Source: CAZIDL01 sp964537825 (GTDB lineage: Bacteria; Bacteroidota; Bacteroidia; Flavobacteriales_D; CAYVSK01). Taken from it: DNA of 43,537 bases. The position numbers were made by a program, and so were the translations under genes. The DNA is taken from positions 1-43,537 of the forward strand of contig CAZIDL010000016.1 of NCBI GenBank assembly GCA_964537825.1, written 5' to 3'. This document shows, one piece after another, positions 25,046 through 33,981 of this stretch; position 1 is the stretch's first letter, and each line of letters opens with the position of its first letter. The notes under the pieces were generated by a model. It searched no databases. It was not told the origin of the DNA and saw only the letters and a program-made list of their open reading frames with translations.

Positions 25046-27562
25046 ATGCTTCTCGTGGGATCCACCCGAAGAACGGTCTTTTTGGCCGTTCTGGCCGTAA
25101 GCTTGCTTACGCTCGAACTTCATGCACAGAAAACCATTGTGCGTGGAACGGTCACGGATTCGGCAACGGGCGAAGCACTCCCTCACGTTAACATCTCCTT
25201 CCTGAACTCCAATGAAGGGACAACGACGGACGAGAGTGGTCATTACGAGATCAAGAGCAGCAAAACACCGGATTCTCTGACCATCTCCTTCATCGGGTAC
25301 AGAAATCGTACGATAGCGATCGAAACGGGAAAGGAACAAGAACGGGACATCGTGCTAAGCCCGAAATGGGTGAAATTCAAAGGGATCGAGATCCGCCCTG
25401 AGGATCGAGAGAACCCGGCCCATCCGATCATAAGAAAGACGATCGAAAATAAGAGCGAGAACAGGCCGGCTTCGATCCCTTACTACGAATATGAAGTTTA
25501 CAACCGCTTGAACATCGGAATGGGGGTTCGTCCGGGGGTAGAGGAGAAATGGTGGCTCCAACCCATTCGCTTCGTCTTTGAGAACGTCGATAGCAGCGGA
25601 GCTACGGATTACTTACCCATTTTCGTATCAGAGGCCGTTTCGAAGATCTATTACCGGGAGCGTCCGCAAGCCAAAAAGGAGTACGTAAAGGCGACACGTA
25701 CATCAGGCCTCGAGAACCCAACCGTAACGAAGTACATGGGGAACATGTACCAAGAGATCGAGATCTACCGCAACAACATCCGGATCTTCGGAAAGACCTT
25801 CAAAAGTCCCGTTGCGAACGGAGGGTTCGCTTTTTATAATTACTATTTAATGGACAGCGTCACCGTGGACAGCAGCTCTTGCTTCAAGATACGGGTCAAA
25901 CCCAAGCGAAAGAGCGAACTTACCTTTCAGGGGGACCTTTACATCGAGGACAGCTCTTTTGCTATCAAAAAACTGGACCTTGCGATCTCCGAGGGAGCGA
26001 ACATCAATTACGTTCAGGAACTGAAGGTCCGGCAGGAGTTCGATCGTTTCGAAGAAAAGTATTGGATGTTGACGGAGAACGAAGTGGACGTGGAAGCAGG
26101 TTTCCGGGTGCCTCACAACCTGCGTTGGCAAGAATTCTTTGCCCACAAAGCGACCTATTACGATGCGTTCAGTTTTGGAAAAGAACGAGCGGACAGCGTT
26201 TACGCGAGCACGGATGATATCGCCATACAAAAGATCGGCCCGGGCGATAATGACTCCACTGAAAAAGGGGAGTCCTACTGGAAGGAACACCGACCGATAA
26301 AACTGACCGATAACGAGCGGGCGGTCTTCGAAATGACGGATTCCATCAAGAAGATGCCCTATTACAAAGTCGCCCGATCCCTGGCCCGTGGATATGCTGA
26401 GGCCGGCCCGATCGAGATCGGGCCTTTCTTCAGCATGTACAGTTTCAATGCGATCGAAGGCAACCGGTTCAGACTCGGGTTCCGAACGAACGAGCTCTTC
26501 GATGGCGATATGAACCTGAGTGCCTACGGGGCTTACGGCACAAAAGACGAAAACTACAAGTACGCCGTTCGGGGGAAATATTTCTTTCAAAGGCAACCCA
26601 CCTGGGAATTTCTGGGAGCCTCATACCAAAAGGACCTTCAGCAGTTAGGAACAGGCAGACAACTTCTCGGGACCGACAACATTCTGAATTCGACGTTCAG
26701 AAGACGGGAAGCGGATCGATTGAACAGTCTGGAAAGCTTCAGGATCTTCTACAACAAGGCTTGGAACATCGGCCTCTCCACGCGCCTGGAAGCTCAAAAG
26801 CGGACCCTATCTCCCCGCGGCAGTTTGGAATACCTCAAAAGCACCGAGAATGGTCACAAAAAAGAAGTGAACGGGATCAGTACAACGGAGCTCTCGCTTT
26901 ACAGCCATTTCGGGTTCAAGGAAAAGTATTACACCACCAAATACCGAAGGGTCAGCCTCGGATCCACCTATCCCCTGATCGACCTGAACTATACATACGG
27001 ATTCAAGGATCTGCTGGGAAGCGATCACGGATATCAAAAGCTGGTGGGCCGGATATCCCATCGCATACAGATCGGATATCCGGGGACTTTTGAATATCGA
27101 TTAGAAGGGGGAAAGTATTGGGGGGCGCTCCCTTATCCCCTCTTGGAATTACACGATGGGAACGAAACCTATTTCCTCAATCAGGATGCATTCAACATGA
27201 TGAACTATTACGAGTTCGTCAGCGATGAATACGCGAGCCTTTTCCTCACGCATCATTTCGAAGGGCTCTTCTTCAACCGGATCCCTCTTTTGCGTAGATT
27301 GAAGTTCCGTTCGGTGATCTCCGGAAAGGCATTGATCGGAAGTTTCAAGGATGCGAACAGGGAAAAGATGCTGCTTCCGGAGGAGCTCTATACGATCCAA
27401 TCTGAAGGGGATCCTTTTAATAAGCCCTATGTGGAGGCATCAGTGGGCATCGAGAACATCCTGACCTTCATCCGGGTGGATGCTGTATGGCGCTTGACCC
27501 ACCTGGACCATCCCAACATTTCCCCGTTCGGGGTGCGTGCAACGGTACAATTCGGGTTTTAA
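25046..27562 (+). CDS. DUF5686 outer-membrane protein with CarboxypepD_reg domain
   Basis: An 838-residue exported protein. A signal peptide covers about residues 1-27 (ending LELHAQK). A carboxypeptidase-regulatory-like beta-sandwich follows (about 28-105: TVRGTVTDSATG-type start is visible as IVRGTVTDSATGEALPHVN). The remainder is the DUF5686 region, ending in an aromatic residue (VQFGF), typical of outer-membrane barrels. The function of this family is not established; the N-terminal domain is shared with SusC-like proteins. The frame stays open upstream to 24230 but the signal peptide and the promoter-like element fix the start at 25046. It runs divergently from the pigment operon. Confidence 0.88.
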   Translation: MLLVGSTRRTVFLAVLAVSLLTLELHAQKTIVRGTVTDSATGEALPHVNISFLNSNEGTTTDESGHYEIKSSKTPDSLTISFIGYRNRTIAIETGKEQERDIVLSPKWVKFKGIEIRPEDRENPAHPIIRKTIENKSENRPASIPYYEYEVYNRLNIGMGVRPGVEEKWWLQPIRFVFENVDSSGATDYLPIFVSEAVSKIYYRERPQAKKEYVKATRTSGLENPTVTKYMGNMYQEIEIYRNNIRIFGKTFKSPVANGGFAFYNYYLMDSVTVDSSSCFKIRVKPKRKSELTFQGDLYIEDSSFAIKKLDLAISEGANINYVQELKVRQEFDRFEEKYWMLTENEVDVEAGFRVPHNLRWQEFFAHKATYYDAFSFGKERADSVYASTDDIAIQKIGPGDNDSTEKGESYWKEHRPIKLTDNERAVFEMTDSIKKMPYYKVARSLARGYAEAGPIEIGPFFSMYSFNAIEGNRFRLGFRTNELFDGDMNLSAYGAYGTKDENYKYAVRGKYFFQRQPTWEFLGASYQKDLQQLGTGRQLLGTDNILNSTFRRREADRLNSLESFRIFYNKAWNIGLSTRLEAQKRTLSPRGSLEYLKSTENGHKKEVNGISTTELSLYSHFGFKEKYYTTKYRRVSLGSTYPLIDLNYTYGFKDLLGSDHGYQKLVGRISHRIQIGYPGTFEYRLEGGKYWGALPYPLLELHDGNETYFLNQDAFNMMNYYEFVSDEYASLFLTHHFEGLFFNRIPLLRRLKFRSVISGKALIGSFKDANREKMLLPEELYTIQSEGDPFNKPYVEASVGIENILTFIRVDAVWRLTHLDHPNISPFGVRATVQFGF

Positions 27563-27585
27563 GATCTTATCCTCAAGGGAAATGG

Positions 27586-28233
27586 TCAAAGCCTTTTCCC
27601 TATGTATTTGGACAATTTCCGACCGAGTATAGCATACGACTCCCGAATGAAACTCCCCTCGGGGAATTCATTGAAAAAGTCCAAAGCGGTCCCCCTCAAT
27701 TCTTCCATGCGTATGACAGTCACAGGATCTTCATCCTCCTCCTTTTTATAAAAAAGGACCCGGAAATCCACTAAGACCTTAGCCTGGTTCCCTTCAAAAG
27801 CCGAACCCATCATCGCCCCTGCTATGCTTTTAAAGTCTTGGAGTTGAATATGCAGGACTTTCACCCTGATATAATGGTCGGGATCATCAATATCGGTGGT
27901 CATTTTGAGCTCATGCCCCCCTTCGGTATTCAGATGTTTCTCCACCATATCATTGAAACGGGGGTAATAAAGGGAATCCCGGCAGCTTTTCCAATAATCC
28001 CGATATTCTTTGGACCGGGTCAGCAAGAAAACTTCTTCGTTAAAGCTATGATCCCTGTCTTCTCCGATGGTCAGATGGGACTGATCAAAATCGACCTTTA
28101 GCTTCTCACCTTCCTCGAGATAAGATAGATTTCCATCACCCTTCTTCAATTCCGAAGTGCCGCTACATCCTACCCAAAAAAGGGCCGATAGAATGATGAG
28201 CCTCCATGACCCAGAAAGCACCTTCCTCTTCAT
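27586..28233 (-). CDS. Hypothetical lipoprotein
   Basis: A 215-residue predicted lipoprotein; the N-terminus is basic (MKRKVLSG), followed by a hydrophobic segment and lipobox WVGC near residue 22. The rest is soluble and acidic with a conserved-looking HYIRVKVLHIQLQDF stretch; I do not recognise the family. It is the last gene of a three-gene operon of exported proteins and starts 4 bases after the upstream stop. The start at 28233 is preferred to the ATG at 28269, which would overlap the neighbour. Confidence 0.7.
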   Translation of the reverse strand: MKRKVLSGSWRLIILSALFWVGCSGTSELKKGDGNLSYLEEGEKLKVDFDQSHLTIGEDRDHSFNEEVFLLTRSKEYRDYWKSCRDSLYYPRFNDMVEKHLNTEGGHELKMTTDIDDPDHYIRVKVLHIQLQDFKSIAGAMMGSAFEGNQAKVLVDFRVLFYKKEEDEDPVTVIRMEELRGTALDFFNEFPEGSFIRESYAILGRKLSKYIGKRL

Positions 28234-28237
28234 CCGA

Positions 28238-28897
28238 TCACAGATCTTCGATCCAGTCATCCAATTCATGAGGAGTTAATTCTATGACCTCGAATACAGC
28301 CTCACCCCAATATTCGACCACACCCCCACCACCCGGTTTTCCTGTCATACGGCCAGTAACGATCAAATCCCCTTCTTGGAGATCCAAAAAGCTTACCCAG
28401 ATCACTGCAAAATTTCGATCCTTATCGAAGCGTTCCACCACGAACAGCAAACCCAGTGCCTTATCGGTATATCCTTCATACGCTGATGCAATTTCCTCTA
28501 CATCATTCCAGGTAAGCTTTTTAACGGCGTCATCGGATCCTTTTTTCAGATCCGAAGTATCGATCTCCCAATTCCTTTCAAGAGTTTTTTTGAAACGAAC
28601 CTTCACGTTATTAGGGGCGAAGTACTCCTCAATGTCAAACTTATACCACTCCAAAACCAACAGACCATTCCAACGAGGAATGTACTCATTCTTGAGCTCG
28701 GAAGGAGTGGGTTTTACATCGATGAACTCAGCACGGGTGAAATCCATCCCAAGCCAAGCCAGTTCGGCATCCTCTTGCAGGATCCTTTCCTTGTTCACCT
28801 GACCCATCGACGTACTACTGGTGAAGCAAAAAAGAAGGCTAAGGAGAATGGAAAGTCGGAACAACCTTATATCAAGGAAGAGAAACGAGCTGCTCAC
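28238..28897 (-). CDS. Secreted protein, paralogue of the 28894-29496 product
   Basis: A 219-residue exported protein with a signal peptide (hydrophobic residues about 8-30, ending SMGQ). It shares a pattern with its upstream neighbour: WLGMDF near the N-terminus, an acidic middle, GLLFVVERFDKDRN, and a C-terminal GKPGGGG followed by a tryptophan-containing YWGEA segment. The neighbour has WLGLDF, GILMVMEEFNK and SKPGGIGFRNYWA at corresponding places. The start overlaps the upstream stop by 4 bases (28894-28897). No known domain is recognised. Confidence 0.75.
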   Translation of the reverse strand: MSSSFLFLDIRLFRLSILLSLLFCFTSSTSMGQVNKERILQEDAELAWLGMDFTRAEFIDVKPTPSELKNEYIPRWNGLLVLEWYKFDIEEYFAPNNVKVRFKKTLERNWEIDTSDLKKGSDDAVKKLTWNDVEEIASAYEGYTDKALGLLFVVERFDKDRNFAVIWVSFLDLQEGDLIVTGRMTGKPGGGGVVEYWGEAVFEVIELTPHELDDWIEDL

Positions 28898-29496
28898 TTT
28901 TCGTGATATTCACGCATCGCATTGTAATAGGTGCGCGCCCAATAGTTGCGGAAACCGATCCCTCCGGGTTTGGACTTGAAATGTTCCTTCTTGAGGATCT
29001 TGCCGGAGGAAAGTTCGATGAAGCATAGCCACATGCTCCCGTATTCCTTGATCTTGTTGAATTCCTCCATCACCATGAGGATCCCAAGCTTATCCTCAGG
29101 ATCTTCCATCTTATAATTCTTGGCGATCTCCTCCAACTTACCCTCTTCGATCTTGTGTTCTCCGGACACGCTTTCTGATATACGTTCTTTTGGATCGAGC
29201 TTTTCGATCCGTTGAAGGACCGGATCGATGTTGTTCTCCACTTTGTCCTTACCGAAGAACTTTTCGAGTTTGTATTTCTCCTCCTCTTTGATGATCAGAC
29301 TGTTCCAACTGACCATGTACTCCCGAAGCTTATCAGGCTCTACGTCCTCCCCCTTGATCTTGAAATGACTGAAATCGAGACCAAGCCACTGGGTCTTCGT
29401 ACCCTGATCTTCAACGATCTCAGACCGGTCCTGAGCAATAGCAGAAAAGCCGATCATATTCAGAAGGAGCAAAAAGCAAAGCGTTCGTAGTTGCAT
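28894..29496 (-). CDS. Secreted protein, first of a paralogous pair
   Basis: A 200-residue exported protein; the signal peptide ends at SAIAQ near residue 21. The mature part shows WLGLDFSHFKI, a charged middle rich in lysine and glutamate, and a C-terminal SKPGGIGFRNYWARTYYNAM. It is a diverged paralogue of the next gene, indicating a tandem duplication. The start at 29496 is chosen for its signal peptide; the frame extends 8 residues further to 29520 but that would read through a promoter-like element. Function unknown. Confidence 0.78.
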   Translation of the reverse strand: MQLRTLCFLLLLNMIGFSAIAQDRSEIVEDQGTKTQWLGLDFSHFKIKGEDVEPDKLREYMVSWNSLIIKEEEKYKLEKFFGKDKVENNIDPVLQRIEKLDPKERISESVSGEHKIEEGKLEEIAKNYKMEDPEDKLGILMVMEEFNKIKEYGSMWLCFIELSSGKILKKEHFKSKPGGIGFRNYWARTYYNAMREYHEK

Positions 29497-29517
29497 AGCG
29501 ATCGTTTTTGTTCCAGC

Positions 29518-29525
29518 CAAATTTA
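29518..29525 (-). promoter_or_regulatory. Candidate -7 element for the exported-protein operon
   Basis: On the minus strand this reads TAAATTTG, a perfect TAnnTTTG match, 22 bases before the ATG at 29496. It supports 29496 as the true start, because an ATG at 29520 would lie within the element. Confidence 0.42.
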
Positions 29526-29596
29526 GGGTATATCCGTTTCATAAGCTCTTTGCAAGAGGAGCTCTTGGAAATTCGCCAAAAGGCGATCCCGGATGA

Positions 29597-30739
29597 TCAA
29601 AGCTTCTCTTTGTTGACCACGGGGTTGGCATAGATCCTCAGGAAATAGTTCTCCAGAACTTTCGGATCCCCTTCCAGCCCGTTCAGGACCTCTTCCTTTC
29701 GTCCTTCCAACCGCTCTTTGTCATGATCAGCGTAGCGATCAACATACTTATCCGTTGTGAAGAGTTGATCGTAGGCGAAATAATTGCCAGGCCATAGTTT
29801 GAAGTTGTCGTGAACGCTCGCATCGATCATGGAAGCGAGCTCCCCGATCTTATCGCTGTAATGCCCGGCCCCGAGTATAGCCGGTATCTCCTCGGAAAGA
29901 GGCATTCCCACGGCCATGTGGATATGCCCTTTCGCTCCGGTCACACCCTCCACGATCTGCTTCAGATCCTCCTCGGGCCCTTTTGTATAGGGTTCCCCGA
30001 GGTATTCGCTGTGGTAGAGCTCCATCACCTTGTAGCGATCACAGGGTTCGAACTCGTAGGAGATGGTGAGGGGAACGATGTTCAACTCCCTGAGGTTCTC
30101 CTCCAGATCATCGCTTCCGCTCGAACAAAGCATCTTAAGCACGGCCGGATGGGTCCGATCGTCCCCGTTCTTGGTCCGTCCATCTCGCTGTGCGATCCAA
30201 ACACTGTTCTGCTTCACATTAATGGCATGCCTGATATAAGCTGAGAGCCGCTTGCTGTTCTCGTACTTCCCTCTTCCGGTACCCTCCCGGTAAACGGTGA
30301 ACATCTTATTGACCTTACCTACATCCCGAAGCAGCGGATCCTTCATCAGATTGTTGCCGAAGGTGATCTCGGTCGTATCGATGCCGTGCTCGAAAAGAAG
30401 GATCTCGAGGATCCCGGAATCAAGGAAGATATCGCGATGGTTGGCGATGAACAGATAGGGCTGATCGGGCTCGATGTATCGAAATCCTTCGTAAGAAAGC
30501 CCTTCTGAACTCTGCTCGATGATCCTTCGGATCCCCTTATGCATGAAATCCCGCTGGAAATCGTAAGTGTTCCGGTCCGAGCGAAGGAACTCCAATTCCT
30601 TTTCGCGCGGAACTTCAGGGAAGAGCTGTTCCAGGACGTCGAAGAAACGCGGGTCTTCGCTGATCCGCTCCAGGGCCTCCTTCACCTCTTCGCCTTCGAA
30701 CGGCCTTATGTCTTCCAGATCCTTCGTACTAATTTCCAT
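29597..30739 (-). CDS. PlsC-like acyltransferase
   Basis: A 380-residue cytoplasmic or peripheral acyltransferase of the type annotated as 1-acyl-glycerol-3-phosphate acyltransferase in Bacteroidota. Motifs are IANHRDIFLDSG near residue 98, giving the conserved histidine and aspartate, and WIAQRDGRTKNGDDRTHP near 182, equivalent to the substrate-binding EGR block. No membrane anchor is obvious. It overlaps the PaaK-like ligase gene by 11 bases, so the two probably act together; acyl transfer onto a pigment or lipid is a reasonable guess. It ends the satellite operon. Confidence 0.83.
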   Translation of the reverse strand: MEISTKDLEDIRPFEGEEVKEALERISEDPRFFDVLEQLFPEVPREKELEFLRSDRNTYDFQRDFMHKGIRRIIEQSSEGLSYEGFRYIEPDQPYLFIANHRDIFLDSGILEILLFEHGIDTTEITFGNNLMKDPLLRDVGKVNKMFTVYREGTGRGKYENSKRLSAYIRHAINVKQNSVWIAQRDGRTKNGDDRTHPAVLKMLCSSGSDDLEENLRELNIVPLTISYEFEPCDRYKVMELYHSEYLGEPYTKGPEEDLKQIVEGVTGAKGHIHMAVGMPLSEEIPAILGAGHYSDKIGELASMIDASVHDNFKLWPGNYFAYDQLFTTDKYVDRYADHDKERLEGRKEEVLNGLEGDPKVLENYFLRIYANPVVNKEKL

Positions 30740-32060
30740 AGGTTTCCGCTTCGTCGGATCGCTTCTTGGGACCCTTGCGATGATCGATGAATTTAACGGG
30801 TTTCCGTTTGGTCTCGGGAAAACGAAGCTCTTCGAGCTCCTCTACCGAGCGGAAGGTCACGGTCGGCGCCACTCTTAATTTGGCCCTGAAATGATCGCGG
30901 ATCTCCTTTTCCAGTTCTTTGCCTCCTTCGTCGGTCCCCACGTGGACCCTTAGTTCATCGGTACCGGTACTATCCGTGAATACCTCCACCATGTAATTCC
31001 GCACTTTGGAGAACTCGTTGAGGATATCATAGAGGGCGGGTGGATAGAAGGTCGTGCCCTTGTACTTGATCATTTGTTGCTTCCTTCCGATCACTGGCCC
31101 GACCCGTAGGGTTTTCCTCCCGCATTCACAGGGTTCCCGATAACGATAACAAAGGTCTCCGGTCCGATAGCGCATCAGGGGCATGCCCTCCATACCGAGG
31201 GTGGTAACGGTGAGCTCTCCGGGTTCATCCTCCGCCACTGGTTCTCCTTCTTCATCCAAAAACTCGGTGATGATCAATTCGGGATGATGATGCCCCCCTT
31301 TTCCATAGGGACATTCATTGAAGGCTGTCCCCATTTCCGTAGAAGCATATGTGGAGAAGAGCTCGATGTTCCAGCGTTCTTTGACCCTTTGGGCAAGGGA
31401 ATTGAAGGAAAGTTCAGCATCCCGCAAAGGCTCCCCGATGCATATCGCTTTCTCCACACTGCTCTGGCGATGATCGATGCCATTAGCTTCCGCGTACTCC
31501 ACCATCTTCAAGAGAAAGGAGGGCACCGTTATCAGGACCGTAGGTTCCATCCGCTGGATCGTGTCCCATTGGAGCGCTGGCACTCCTGAGCCCACTCGCA
31601 CGATACCAGCTCCGAGCTTCCTAGCTCCGAGGAAATACGCAAGCCCGGCCATGAAGCGCCGGTCCATCGTGGTCATCAATTGGAGCAGGTCATCCGCATC
31701 GCAACCGGAACAGGCAAAGGAGATCGCTTCATTGTAGGCGAGCCGTTCGAGATCGCCGTCCGTCAAAGCAAAAGTGACCGGATCCCCTTGCGTACCGGAA
31801 GTAGTGATATGATCGATGATCCTTTTCCGGGGTACGCAAAGGAACTCCGCTTCATGGGCCTGAAGTTCATCCTTGCTCGTCGGAGGGATCCGTCTAAGGT
31901 CCTCCAAGGTCTTGATATCCCCTACAGCAAGCCCTTCGTTACGGAAGAGCTTTTGATAGAAAGGGGAATTCCGTACATTGTAGGCGACCTGTTCCCGCAG
32001 AAACTCTTCCTGGTAAGCTTTGATCTCCTCCGCTGAACGGGTCTCTATTTCTGGTAGCAT
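30729..32060 (-). CDS. PaaK-type adenylate-forming ligase
   Basis: A 443-residue ANL-superfamily ligase related to phenylacetate-CoA ligases. The ATP-binding loop TTSGTQGDP, the YASTEMG adenylate motif and RYRTGDLCYRYREPCECG are all visible, the last with the cysteine pair typical of PaaK relatives. It should activate a carboxylic acid as an adenylate; the product of the ammonia lyase (4-coumarate or cinnamate) is a likely substrate because no other ligase is present in the window. The ATG at 32060 (MLPEIETRS) is preferred; an in-frame GTG at 32102 overlaps the upstream stop and is the alternative. Confidence 0.85.
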   Translation of the reverse strand: MLPEIETRSAEEIKAYQEEFLREQVAYNVRNSPFYQKLFRNEGLAVGDIKTLEDLRRIPPTSKDELQAHEAEFLCVPRKRIIDHITTSGTQGDPVTFALTDGDLERLAYNEAISFACSGCDADDLLQLMTTMDRRFMAGLAYFLGARKLGAGIVRVGSGVPALQWDTIQRMEPTVLITVPSFLLKMVEYAEANGIDHRQSSVEKAICIGEPLRDAELSFNSLAQRVKERWNIELFSTYASTEMGTAFNECPYGKGGHHHPELIITEFLDEEGEPVAEDEPGELTVTTLGMEGMPLMRYRTGDLCYRYREPCECGRKTLRVGPVIGRKQQMIKYKGTTFYPPALYDILNEFSKVRNYMVEVFTDSTGTDELRVHVGTDEGGKELEKEIRDHFRAKLRVAPTVTFRSVEELEELRFPETKRKPVKFIDHRKGPKKRSDEAETYGN

Positions 32061-32101
32061 GCTCAAAATCTCAGGAGCGTAAAACTCCGAAAAGATCGGC
32101 A

Positions 32102-33790
32102 CTAATCTTCATTCCGAAGCGCTTTTTCCAGTCCTTCTTTGATGTGTTCCCTTTGGGACGATCGAGGGATCGCTTTGTTCAAGGCCGTGGCATAAAATTC
32201 CACAGCCTTGCCATAGGATCCTTTCTGCCGATAAAGATCACCGAGCAACATATAGACCTCGAAATATTCGGGATTCGAAGCGATGAAGTCATCGACCAAC
32301 GTACTATCCGGGAGAGGTGCCACCTCGTGACGGATCCGTGAAATGATCTTTTTGCGAAGTTCCTTGAAACGCTTGAAACGCTTATAAGTCCCGTTCGTCA
32401 ACATTTCGGAAGGAGGGATATCCTCACCCTGTGCCCGAAAAGAGCCTTCGGGAAGCCCTCCATCGAAGATGGAATCAAGGTCGTAAGCCACGTAGCGCCC
32501 GAGTTGATAGGGGAAGGCTGATAGCCAAACCTTGCGCTCCATGGGGTCGAAAATAATGGAATGATGGGCGACGAACTGGTTGAGAGCTCTTTCGTTACCC
32601 AAGCCCACATTCTTTCCATCAAGCCCTTTTCTGTCACGAAGGAGTCTTGCGGCAGAACGGGGACCGAGCGGGACCAAACTGTCCAAAAGCTGGTGAGTGC
32701 GCCGATAACGTTCGGTGGTGGGATTGGCCTTTTTGTGTCTTGCAGTAAGTTCACGGTCTTGAAAAGCCTCGCTCTGGAAATGATTGCTGCAGACCAAGCG
32801 ATCATTTCCGGATCGATAGAGGCTCATCCGCCGAGGGGTCTTTTCGATGACAGCACTTTCTCCATCCCTGGCAGAGGCTACGTGAAAACTCTCAGCCACA
32901 AAGCTCTTGTAGCGAGCAGCGATCCCGTACGCCTCTTCGATCGTGCTAGCGTTCTGAAGGATCTCCCTTCCGATAATGGAAACAGGCGTCCCCACCCGTT
33001 TTGGGACATCACTGCGGGCAGCATTGAGGGTTACGCTGAGCCCAGCTTTGTTCATCCCTGAAACAGCTCCCGTCATGCCCGGCCAGGTGACCATCATGAA
33101 CGGATGCCCCTCTTCGGGACGGTAAAAGGCTGCCATCTTGTTCTTCGAGAAGGGACCTCCCATGTGGAAATCGAAGTTCCTTCCTACAAGAAGTTCTCCG
33201 TCCTCCGAAGCGGATCCTTTCACGGAAAAGGAGGTACATCCCACCATCGGACTCGAGACCAATTCCATGTTCTGCAAAGCATGCCCGATATCGTGCGCTC
33301 CGTGATAATTCAGCATGCGATAGAAGGGTGGTCCGATGTGATCGAAGCGGGAGGATGCGGCCTTCGAGATCCCAAGAACCTCCAATTGTTGATCCTGATC
33401 GACATGCTCGTCCAATCGGCGCGTAAAAAAACCCACGAAGTAGCGAAGGACCTCGAGGTAGCTCTTCGAAGGGATCATCTTCCGGATCCGGTTCACGAAG
33501 ATCATTTCCTGTTCAGCAAGAAGCGGCCCGGTCAGCTTCCCGATCGCCCTCCCCCTTTCATAGGGACCACCTTCTACATAGAGTTCCCAGATCCCCGCAT
33601 CGTTCTTTAGGAAGCGATTCGGGCCAAGCTCACGATGATCTTCTTTCACGACAACGACCTCTCCTTCCGGCGGCTCGCTGTCCTCCGGGACCGAAGGAGC
33701 TTCTCCGTGCACGATGACCCGTTCCAGCAGGGAACAACCTGCAAAGAAAAGCAGCAGGAAAAAGAACGGTATCGTTCGCGATGCGCCCAT
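32102..33790 (-). CDS. C45-family autoproteolytic acyltransferase/hydrolase lipoprotein
   Basis: A 562-residue protein with a signal peptide and lipobox (FFAGC, Cys19). The central domain is an Ntn-hydrolase of the acyl-CoA:6-aminopenicillanate acyltransferase type, with the self-cleavage and nucleophile motif GCTSFSV at Cys185 and GRNFDFH shortly after. A C-terminal tetratricopeptide-like segment follows (about residues 510-545, EVYMLLGDLYRQKGSYGKAV). Anchored outside the cytoplasm, it could transfer or hydrolyse an acyl group, such as the final pigment ester, but the substrate is unknown. It is the first gene of the satellite operon. The ATG at 33790 is preferred over 33805. Confidence 0.83.
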   Translation of the reverse strand: MGASRTIPFFFLLLFFAGCSLLERVIVHGEAPSVPEDSEPPEGEVVVVKEDHRELGPNRFLKNDAGIWELYVEGGPYERGRAIGKLTGPLLAEQEMIFVNRIRKMIPSKSYLEVLRYFVGFFTRRLDEHVDQDQQLEVLGISKAASSRFDHIGPPFYRMLNYHGAHDIGHALQNMELVSSPMVGCTSFSVKGSASEDGELLVGRNFDFHMGGPFSKNKMAAFYRPEEGHPFMMVTWPGMTGAVSGMNKAGLSVTLNAARSDVPKRVGTPVSIIGREILQNASTIEEAYGIAARYKSFVAESFHVASARDGESAVIEKTPRRMSLYRSGNDRLVCSNHFQSEAFQDRELTARHKKANPTTERYRRTHQLLDSLVPLGPRSAARLLRDRKGLDGKNVGLGNERALNQFVAHHSIIFDPMERKVWLSAFPYQLGRYVAYDLDSIFDGGLPEGSFRAQGEDIPPSEMLTNGTYKRFKRFKELRKKIISRIRHEVAPLPDSTLVDDFIASNPEYFEVYMLLGDLYRQKGSYGKAVEFYATALNKAIPRSSQREHIKEGLEKALRNED

Positions 33791-33902
33791 CAAAAAAGCA
33801 AGCACTTTCGAAGCTTCAAAGTAACGAGATCGGGAATGCGAAGGCTCTTATCTTCATGAGAGGCTAGGGGGGGCAAACCATTTCCGAACAACTTTACGGG
33901 AG

Positions 33903-33951
33903 CTTTCTAAAAGGAAAAACCCTTTCCGGAATTTTAGAAAGGGCTTTTTTT
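33903..33951. terminator. Terminator-like palindrome between divergent genes, possible attenuator
   Basis: CCCTTTC (33920-33926) pairs with GAAAGGG (33937-33943), followed by C and seven T (33945-33951) on the plus strand and by five T on the minus strand. A competing perfect 10-bp stem, CTTTCTAAAA (33903-33912) with TTTTAGAAAG (33932-33941), uses part of the same 3' arm. The two structures exclude each other. It lies 31 bases upstream of the plus-strand gene at 33982. Confidence 0.65.
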
Positions 33952-33981
33952 GCCCCACCGGTTTCCTGAAGACCCTCTACT

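Larger units (their letters stand above)
61..33790. other. Aryl-polyene/flexirubin-type pigment biosynthetic cluster
   Basis: This span holds the enzyme set expected for an aryl-polyene or flexirubin pigment. It has an aromatic amino acid ammonia lyase, several type II ketosynthases with an inactive partner, two ACPs, a FabG reductase, two hotdog dehydratases, a thioesterase, an LpxL-like acyltransferase, a DarA-like protein, ABC and MMPL exporters, a LolA-like carrier, a CrtI-like oxidoreductase and methyltransferases. The core is 61-24928. The satellite operon 29597-33790 (ligase, C45 hydrolase, acyltransferase) is assigned by function and proximity only. A DUF5686 gene and three exported-protein genes lie between the two parts and may be unrelated. 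The boundary at the left is a strong terminator; the right boundary is a judgement. Confidence 0.85.

Noticed and set aside
25847..26596. 249-codon minus-strand frame inside the DUF5686 gene
   Set aside because: It is the antisense of a well supported exported protein and shows no recognisable motif of its own.
27575..27601. Seven-bp hairpin near the end of the DUF5686 and lipoprotein genes
   Set aside because: AGGGAAA/TTTCCCT arms with a 12-base loop but no T run, and most of it lies inside the minus-strand coding region; too weak to call a terminator.
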